A stretch of 64,000 nucleotides of DNA. Source: Arcicella rigui. Lineage in GTDB: Bacteria; Bacteroidota; Bacteroidia; Cytophagales; Spirosomataceae. The translations under genes were made by a program, and so were the position numbers. Numbering within the stretch: position 1 is the stretch's first letter; every line of letters begins with the position of its first letter. Positions 58,990-64,000 of this stretch are shown here, piece after piece. The DNA is taken from contig NZ_JAYFUM010000026.1 of assembly GCF_034929435.1 (NCBI RefSeq), positions 1-64,000 of the forward strand. The letters run 5' to 3'. The notes under the pieces were generated by a model. It was not told where the DNA came from. It saw only the letters and a list, made by a program, of their open reading frames with translations, and did not search any database.

Positions 58990-59595
58990 ATGTTAAAGAT
59001 GAATTCAGAAATTATTTTAGTGATACTTTGGTTGGCTTATGGTATTATCCATACTTTGTTGGCTTCAAATACTTTAAAAAATCTTCTCAAATCCATTTTG
59101 GGAAGATTTTCTACTTATTACCGCATTTTGTACAATATCATTGCCACACTTTTGCTGATTCCGATTGTACAATTTCAACTCAGTACTCCTTCAAAAATGC
59201 TCTTGGAACAATCGTTGATGAATCAAATTTTAGGAGGATTAATGATGGGCTCTGGGATATTTTTAGGCGTTTCGGCTTTAAGACATTATGATTTATCAGA
59301 GTTTCTGGGAATTGATGAGTTGAAAGGGAAAACCAAGCAACCTGTATTAATGGTAGATGAACTTTCTTCGATAGTAAGACATCCGCTTTACCTCAGTATT
59401 TTGGTGACAGTGTGGGGATATTTTGGATTTTTCGGTACTTCTACTGGGCTGACTACTGCCGTAGCACTTAGTCTTTATATCCGCATTGGGATTTATTTTG
59501 AAGAGAAAAAATTAGTAGAAGTTTTTGGAAAAACTTATCAGAAATATCAGAAAGAAGTTCCAATGCTTATTCCAAAATTAGGTGATGGGAAATAA
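58990..59595 (+). CDS. Membrane methyltransferase-like protein (isoprenylcysteine methyltransferase/NnrU-like)
   Basis: A 201-residue integral membrane protein with five or six helices. The C-terminal half carries the ICMT/PEMT-type signature SSIVRHPLYLSILVTVWGYF followed by YIRIGIYFEEKKLVEVFGKT, then YQKYQKEVPMLIPKL. This RHPxY...EExxL pattern binds S-adenosylmethionine in integral-membrane methyltransferases. The N-terminal half resembles NnrU-type proteins. The true substrate (lipid, isoprenoid or other) is unknown. The gene lies 20 bases downstream of lspA and is probably cotranscribed with it. The ATG at 58999 (MNSEII) is an equal start candidate. Confidence 0.78.
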   Translation: MLKMNSEIILVILWLAYGIIHTLLASNTLKNLLKSILGRFSTYYRILYNIIATLLLIPIVQFQLSTPSKMLLEQSLMNQILGGLMMGSGIFLGVSALRHYDLSEFLGIDELKGKTKQPVLMVDELSSIVRHPLYLSILVTVWGYFGFFGTSTGLTTAVALSLYIRIGIYFEEKKLVEVFGKTYQKYQKEVPMLIPKLGDGK

Positions 59596-59606
59596 TCATC
59601 ACCTAA
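59578..59606 (+). terminator. Hairpin overlapping the stop codon of the methyltransferase-like gene
   Basis: TTAGGTGATG / CATCACCTAA is a perfect 10-bp stem with a 9-base loop. The stop codon lies in the loop. It is followed by CTTTGG with no long T-run, so termination may be weak. Confidence 0.5.
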
Positions 59607-59610
59607 CTTT

Positions 59611-59644
59611 GGAGTGATGAATTGCGAGTGATAAATGTTGAGTT
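59611..59644. repeat. Interspersed word-family repeat (GAGTGATGAATTGCGAGTG)
   Basis: This is an inverted copy of the CACTCGCAATTCAGCACTC words found at 10341-10387 and 44082-44117. Again it lies directly after a gene's 3' end. Confidence 0.5.
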
Positions 59645-59691
59645 AAAATGCTTCACATTTTGCTATCAAATTCATTTTGTTTTTATGCCAC

Positions 59692-60399
59692 TTAATTGGT
59701 TAATGAACGGAATACTTCTTCTAAAGTTTTTCCAGATTGCTTCAAAGATGAAAGCGGCGTATCATTCACAATTTTTCCGTGGTTGATAATTACCACTCTA
59801 TCACAAATTGCCTCCACTTCTTGCATAATATGCGTTGAAAAAACAACTGTTTTTTCTTTTCCAATATTTTTAATAACAGCTCTAATTTCAGCTAATTGGT
59901 TCGGGTCGAGTCCTGTGGTAGGTTCGTCCAAAATTAACACTTTAGGGTCATGAATAAGAGCCTGAGCCAAACCTACACGCTGACGATAACCTTTTGAAAG
60001 TTGTCCAATCTTCTTTTTTTGTTCCAAACTCAAGCCAACCAACTCAATTACGTCTGCAATTCGTTTATTTAGATTTGCACCTTTCAATTGATAAAGCCCA
60101 CCGATAAATTCCAGAAACTCCTTCACGTACATTTCCAAGTACAAAGGGTTATGCTCTGGCAAATAACCAATATTTTTTCTCACATCCATTGCAGAATGTT
60201 CGACGTCATAGCCACATACTTCTACTTTTCCACTGGTGGCAGTTAGATAACAAGTAGCAATTTTCATGGTTGTAGATTTACCAGCACCATTGGGGCCAAG
60301 AAAACCTACAATTTCACCTTGTCGGGCTTCAAAGGAAATATCATTTACAGCACTTTGGCTACCATAAACTTTTACTAAATGTTCAATTTTTAATGACAT
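59692..60399 (-). CDS. gldA: ABC transporter ATP-binding protein, GldA-like (gliding motility)
   Basis: A 235-residue ABC ATPase. Walker A is GPNGAGKST (35-43), the signature is the variant LSKGYRQRVGLA, Walker B is VLILDEPTTGLD, and the H-loop is VVFSTHIMQEVEA. Sequence blocks VYGSQSAVNDISFEARQGEI, NIGYLPEHNPLYLEMYVKEF and the closing GKTLEEVFRSLTN are those of GldA, the ATPase that pairs with membrane proteins GldF and GldG for gliding motility in Bacteroidota. gldF and gldG are not next to it here, so another ABC role cannot be excluded. It sits between a methyltransferase-like gene (convergent) and the EbfC gene (same strand). Confidence 0.82.
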   Translation of the reverse strand: MSLKIEHLVKVYGSQSAVNDISFEARQGEIVGFLGPNGAGKSTTMKIATCYLTATSGKVEVCGYDVEHSAMDVRKNIGYLPEHNPLYLEMYVKEFLEFIGGLYQLKGANLNKRIADVIELVGLSLEQKKKIGQLSKGYRQRVGLAQALIHDPKVLILDEPTTGLDPNQLAEIRAVIKNIGKEKTVVFSTHIMQEVEAICDRVVIINHGKIVNDTPLSSLKQSGKTLEEVFRSLTN

Positions 60400-60456
60400 A
60401 AATAAGCGTTGGAGTTGTGAAGGATGAGCTACGAATTCAAAAAATCTTGTAGGAAA

Positions 60457-60795
60457 TTATTGCCCAAACATACTTCCAAAGTCCATACCCGGAATATTAG
60501 GCATCAAACCTTGTGTAGCTTTTTGAAGATGAGCTTTAATTTTATCTTCAATATTATCAAGAGCATTGTTGGTAGCTGCCACAATTAAATCTTGTAATAC
60601 TTCACGGTCGGCAGGCTTGATGAGGTCTTCGTCGATTTCAATTTTCAATAATTCCTTTTTACCATTAACGGTAGCAATCACCATTCCAGCACCTGCTTCA
60701 CCTGTTTCAGTAATTGAGCCTAAAGATTCTTGAGCTTCTTTCATTTTGGCTTGGAGTTCTTTTACCTTCCCAAGCATTCCCATCATATCAAACAT
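60457..60795 (-). CDS. YbaB/EbfC family nucleoid-associated protein
   Basis: A 112-residue DNA-binding protein of the YbaB/EbfC family. These proteins form tweezer-like dimers on DNA and help organise the nucleoid. The ATG at 60795 (MFDMMGMLGKVKELQAKMKE) is the canonical start; the ORF extends 21 atypical codons upstream. Family marks are the N-terminal Met/Gly-rich helix, the EAGAGMVIATVNGKKELLKI strand region, and IDEDLIKPADREVLQDLIVA, with the C-terminal Met/Gly-rich tail PGMDFGSMFGQ. Bacteroidota often place it as a stand-alone gene. Confidence 0.9.
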   Translation of the reverse strand: MFDMMGMLGKVKELQAKMKEAQESLGSITETGEAGAGMVIATVNGKKELLKIEIDEDLIKPADREVLQDLIVAATNNALDNIEDKIKAHLQKATQGLMPNIPGMDFGSMFGQ

Positions 60796-60885
60796 AATTT
60801 TATATTGTTTTTGTAAAAAATGAAGACGCAATTTACAACAGTATTCAATTATCAACAAAAAGAAATTAATATACGATTGGGCGAA

Positions 60886-63117
60886 TCAATGCGTCAGAAA
60901 AACAGTACCTTCTTTTATCGTAATTTGCCCGACTGTATCTTCTACTTCAATTTTGTAAATATAAGTTCCTTCTTGTGCAGGCAAACCACTTTTGAGCGAG
61001 CCATCCCAGCCTAATTGTGGGTTATTGACATAATCGTCGGTCTGAGCATAGAAAACAGGATTTCCCCAACGGTCAAAAATAGTCATTTTTAGTTTTTGAA
61101 TATACTTACCATAAACGACGAAAGAGTCGTTGTAACCATCTACATTAGGCGTAAATACTTGTGGAATTGAAACAATGACTGGTCTGGAAAGACGATAAAT
61201 ATTCGAGCGACTGGTGGGTGCTACACCCCAACTTGTATTGGTGGGTTTTGATTCAATCTGAACGAAAATTTCTTGCCCTTCATCCTCCGGAATATCAGAT
61301 AACTTCATCGAAGTTGTAAATAATTTATTAACAAACGTTTTAATCAATTCACCAGTAGTAGGATCAACTTTATTAACACGATAAAATTCTATATTGGTTG
61401 AAAAAGGTAAATTAGGTGTCCATTTCAAATCTGTACTATTTGAATTCAGTAAAATACTACAAACAGGTTCAGAAGGTAATGATTCAAGATTACACTGATT
61501 CGTCCAAGTGACATAATAACAATACGACTGATTGTTGATTTGAACAGCATTATCTGTTAAAGTATTAGTGGTGGCACTATTCAATAAACCATAACTATTG
61601 GAAGCATCGGCTCTATAAAAATTATATTTTTTAATGTCTGCTACTTCTGGTTGCAAGCCTGCAACAAAGTCTCCCTTCACTATTACATTTTGGTTGATGG
61701 CATCTACATCTGCATAAACCAAAGGAATTTTAGTCGGCAAAACACTGGATTTTGCTGTTACTTTTACTATACCAGAAGTAGATAATGCTCCATAATTAGT
61801 ACTGACTTGATAATAATAATCTCGTCCACATTTTACATCTGTATCAGTAAATGTTAATTTTCCAATGTTGTTAAAAGTACGAGCAGGGAAATTCACGTCG
61901 AGACTTCCGTCTGCCAAGAGCCTTTCTACTTTATATTCTGTGAAACTTCCGCTAAGTGATGCCGTAGAAGCCCCCCCCCAAGTAAGTTCATTTTGGTCAT
62001 CAGCGGCAACTGCTTGCAGAGGTGTTGTACATAACTCTTCGGCACTGAGATTATTGGGGTCAACACTCGTTACAGGACAAGCCTCATTCACAGCCTCAAC
62101 AATAAAACAGTATTGCTTTTGGGCATTAGGTACTGTAAATTTTCTATTTTCAACCGCCAAAGAAGCATCTGATTGATAGGAAAGAAAAGGCGTTGCTGTG
62201 AAATTATAATTTGGTGTCGTTGGCGACTCACGCATAAACACATTTCTTTTTAATCCATCTTGTGTTGTTACTTTTAAATTAAATTCGCCCGATAGACTCG
62301 TCCCCGAAAGCTCAATAATAGTCGGACGATAAATAATACCACTGGAAACATCAAGTGTTTTGCTAAAAGGTTGAGCTGGACATACGCCCGTTTGAGAATT
62401 TCCTACAACAACTACCGTTTTTTCGTTGTTATCAGGTAAGAGAAAGTTTTCTTTATAAGGATAAGTAGTAGGTTGTACTAAAGAAGTCTGTAAAAGCCCT
62501 CCATCAAAATCATAATAAGTGATTTCGTAAGATGGATAATTATTATTGCTATTTTGAGGTAAAGAAACCACCATATCCGAGCTACTACAAATATTTGCCG
62601 TAACCACTGGCGTAGCTGATTGGATAATTTCTACTACTTGGCAAGCATGATGATAATCGCTTGTAGTACCTGTGCCAGAATTATCACCTTGGGTAATAAC
62701 ATAAAAACCAGGGCCTGTGTACCATGAAGCAGAAGTATTAATATTTACATCGGCACTACCAGCCAAAGTTAAATAACTGGCAGTAGCCGTAAGTGGATTT
62801 GAAGGAGGGCTTGCCAATGCTGAATACTGTGTTGCAGGCATAATCCAATAACTTACGCCAGAAGTACTGGTAGCAGGAATGGTATTTTTTAAAGTAATGG
62901 TTTCACCTTCACAAATTTTTACCGGAATGTTATTAGGATTTGAAGTATTGCCGTCGCCATCGCCACGTACTTGTACTTTTGTACCATTGATACTAAATTC
63001 ACCAGCGACAGTTCCAGCAGGCTCAGTTTTATCTTTGCATTGTGCCTTTGTTTCAAAAGATGCCAAAGTAAGGAAAATGAATCCTGTTAGTATTTTTCCA
63101 AATTTGAACCGAATCAT
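60886..63117 (-). CDS. Secreted protein with type B T9SS (CHU_C) sorting domain
   Basis: A 743-residue secreted protein. I use the ATG at 63117 (MIRFKFGKILTGFIFLTLAS, signal peptide ending ETKAQ); the ORF continues 26 codons upstream without looking like coding sequence. The middle contains several fibronectin/Ig-like segments (LQAVAADDQNELTWGGAST, YKVERLLADGSLDVNFPART, YYYQVSTNYGALSTSGIVKV). The C-terminal ~85 residues form the gliding-motility-associated CHU_C domain: IPQVFTPNVDGYNDSFVVYG, then IFDRWGNPVFYAQTDD, then WDGSLKSGLPAQEGTYIYKI, a type B T9SS sorting signal. It is probably an adhesin-like surface protein; the function is unknown. The run of 8 C's near 61973 reads through without a frameshift. 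Confidence 0.85.
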   Translation of the reverse strand: MIRFKFGKILTGFIFLTLASFETKAQCKDKTEPAGTVAGEFSINGTKVQVRGDGDGNTSNPNNIPVKICEGETITLKNTIPATSTSGVSYWIMPATQYSALASPPSNPLTATASYLTLAGSADVNINTSASWYTGPGFYVITQGDNSGTGTTSDYHHACQVVEIIQSATPVVTANICSSSDMVVSLPQNSNNNYPSYEITYYDFDGGLLQTSLVQPTTYPYKENFLLPDNNEKTVVVVGNSQTGVCPAQPFSKTLDVSSGIIYRPTIIELSGTSLSGEFNLKVTTQDGLKRNVFMRESPTTPNYNFTATPFLSYQSDASLAVENRKFTVPNAQKQYCFIVEAVNEACPVTSVDPNNLSAEELCTTPLQAVAADDQNELTWGGASTASLSGSFTEYKVERLLADGSLDVNFPARTFNNIGKLTFTDTDVKCGRDYYYQVSTNYGALSTSGIVKVTAKSSVLPTKIPLVYADVDAINQNVIVKGDFVAGLQPEVADIKKYNFYRADASNSYGLLNSATTNTLTDNAVQINNQSYCYYVTWTNQCNLESLPSEPVCSILLNSNSTDLKWTPNLPFSTNIEFYRVNKVDPTTGELIKTFVNKLFTTSMKLSDIPEDEGQEIFVQIESKPTNTSWGVAPTSRSNIYRLSRPVIVSIPQVFTPNVDGYNDSFVVYGKYIQKLKMTIFDRWGNPVFYAQTDDYVNNPQLGWDGSLKSGLPAQEGTYIYKIEVEDTVGQITIKEGTVFLTH

Positions 63118-63291
63118 ATTGAGTAAGTATGTGTCTCCAATAGTACAAATCATTAAAATTGAAAGGCAATTTTGCTCATTCATCAAACATTTCAAAGATA
63201 AGCGTAAAATATGTTTTGATATAAGTTAGCATAAAAATGTCATTCAAAAACAAATATATCATATATTTTTAACTATCACTTGCTTTAAACC

Positions 63292-63323
63292 TTAACGCAT
63301 AGGAACAAAAAATCGTACCTTTG
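63292..63323 (+). promoter_or_regulatory. Candidate Bacteroidota promoter for ribB
   Basis: TACCTTTG (63316-63323) matches the -7 element TAnnTTTG. The TTAACG word at 63292 is a weak -33 match about 18 bases upstream. I saw no FMN riboswitch in the ~78-base leader. Confidence 0.45.
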
Positions 63324-63400
63324 AGGTTATATTTAAAATAAGAAGAATATCTATTCGTCTGCCCTCTAAGCTTTATAGTTAAGATTTTACCAAGAAAACA

Positions 63401-64000
63401 ATGTCAAAGATAAAATTAGATAGCATCGAAGAGGCGATTGAAGCAATTCGCCAAGGCAAAATTATCATCGTAGCTGACGATGAAGACCGTGAGAATGAAG
63501 GGGATATGATCTGTGCTTCTGAAGCAATGACACCCGAATTAGCCAATTTTATGATTCGTGAGGGACGTGGCTTAATGTGCGTTACCCTTACAGAAGAACG
63601 TTGTAAAGAGTTGGACTTAACGATGATGGTAGGCTCTAATACCGCCACACATGAAACACCTTTTACCGTTTCTGTCGATTTGCTCGGACATGGATGCACT
63701 ACTGGTATTTCTGCACACGACCGCTCCAAAACCATTCAAGCTTTAGTGGATGAAAAGACCAAACCAGAAGATTTGGGCAGACCGGGACATATTTTCCCTT
63801 TGAAAGCTCGTTCTGAAGGAGTACTACGCAGAACTGGACATACAGAAGCCGCTATGGACTTTGCTAAATTAGCAGGTTTCAAACCATCAGGTGTATTAAT
63901 TGAAGTATTAAACGAAGATGGAACAATGGCTCGTCTTCCAGATTTAAGAGCGATTGCTGATAAATTTGATTTGAAATTAGTAACCATCAAAGATTTAGTA
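63401..64000 (+). CDS. ribB: 3,4-dihydroxy-2-butanone-4-phosphate synthase (partial; window ends)
   Basis: Open from the ATG at 63401 to the window end (200 codons, no stop). The enzyme converts ribulose-5-phosphate to dihydroxybutanone phosphate plus formate, the first committed step on the xylulose/ribulose side of riboflavin synthesis. Catalytic and Mg-binding signatures are VADDEDRENEGDMICASE (residues 24-41), HETPFTVSVD, GISAHDRSKT, LGRPGHIFPLKARSEGVLRR and TGHTEAAMD, all intact. The frame continues past where a stand-alone RibB would end soon, so a RibBA fusion with GTP cyclohydrolase II downstream is likely but not visible. Confidence 0.92.
   Translation, partial: MSKIKLDSIEEAIEAIRQGKIIIVADDEDRENEGDMICASEAMTPELANFMIREGRGLMCVTLTEERCKELDLTMMVGSNTATHETPFTVSVDLLGHGCTTGISAHDRSKTIQALVDEKTKPEDLGRPGHIFPLKARSEGVLRRTGHTEAAMDFAKLAGFKPSGVLIEVLNEDGTMARLPDLRAIADKFDLKLVTIKDLV

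Noticed and set aside
61965..61985. Frameshift at the C8 run inside the type B sorting-domain protein
   Set aside because: The frame reads through it (GGAST context) with coding-like sequence on both sides, so no shift is needed.
63324..63400. FMN riboswitch upstream of ribB
   Set aside because: None of the conserved FMN-aptamer words is present and the leader is too short.
63379..63990. Two minus-strand ORFs over the ribB region
   Set aside because: They are shadows of the ribB coding frame on the plus strand, which has all catalytic motifs and is simply cut by the window end.

Overview
The window is low-GC, AT-rich DNA from a gliding-type member of the Bacteroidota, most likely a Cytophagales/Spirosomataceae relative; this placement is inferred from gene content only. 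The supporting evidence is type IX secretion sorting domains of both kinds (type A on two proteases, type B/CHU_C on one large protein), a GldA-like ABC ATPase, a SusC/SusD polysaccharide locus controlled by an ECF sigma/FecR pair, Bacteroidota-type promoter words (TAnnTTTG), a bifunctional DAHP synthase/chorismate mutase and a long LspA. No rRNA, tRNA or CRISPR array was seen.

Layout. 1-118: right end of an IS256-family element (last 25 codons of the transposase). 290-545: degenerate array with a ~22-nt period. 772-9307: tandem pair of secreted M12-like metalloproteases whose 3' ends have been homogenised. 9.4-13.8 kb: accessory genes (DUF1349, GNAT, two orphan genes between attC-like inverted repeats, a second ~22/43-nt periodic array and an orphan gene). 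14-15.4 kb: ECF sigma / membrane anti-sigma / Spy-like operon. 15.6-16.6 kb: a RAYT (REP-associated Y1 transposase) among its palindromes, next to a larger nested-palindrome element. 16.6-22.8 kb: lipoproteins, an FGE-like stub, an FeS-type photolyase, a cupin, an AraC regulator and two orphan genes.

22.9-34.3 kb, all on the minus strand: a complete beta-glucan-type polysaccharide utilisation locus. Read in transcription order it is ECF sigma, FecR anti-sigma, SusC, SusD, a surface glycan-binding lipoprotein with three repeated modules, and a GH16 glucanase. A TonB/SusC signal would release sigma through FecR, and the operon would bind, cut and import a beta-1,3-type glucan. 34.4-40.1 kb: two small outer-membrane barrel paralogues, then a signalling cluster (short histidine kinase, a second histidine kinase broken at an A11 homopolymer, a NarL-type response regulator and a membrane zinc-ribbon protein).

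40.3-50.4 kb: a lipoprotein, a GMC oxidoreductase with a secreted VOC protein, a Bcr/CflA efflux pump, a TonB-dependent receptor, a third ~22-nt array with a MITE-like palindrome, an AlbA_2 protein and an EamA transporter. 50.4-55.3 kb: a DUF5916/CBM9-like outer-membrane protein and a LytS/LytTR two-component pair. 55.3-64 kb is mostly core metabolism and envelope: DAHP synthase/chorismate mutase, proline dehydrogenase, LspA, a membrane methyltransferase-like protein, GldA-like ATPase, YbaB/EbfC, a type-B T9SS cargo protein, and the first 200 codons of ribB running off the end.

The most unusual feature is between the genes. Several intergenic regions hold repeat arrays of unrelated sequence that share a ~21-22-nt period (two helical turns), and other intergenic regions hold interspersed word families (AAAGTCTTAAAGTCC, GCTATGAGCTGTGAG, AATTCAGCACTC) arranged as long imperfect hairpins. 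None of these is explained by the annotated genes.
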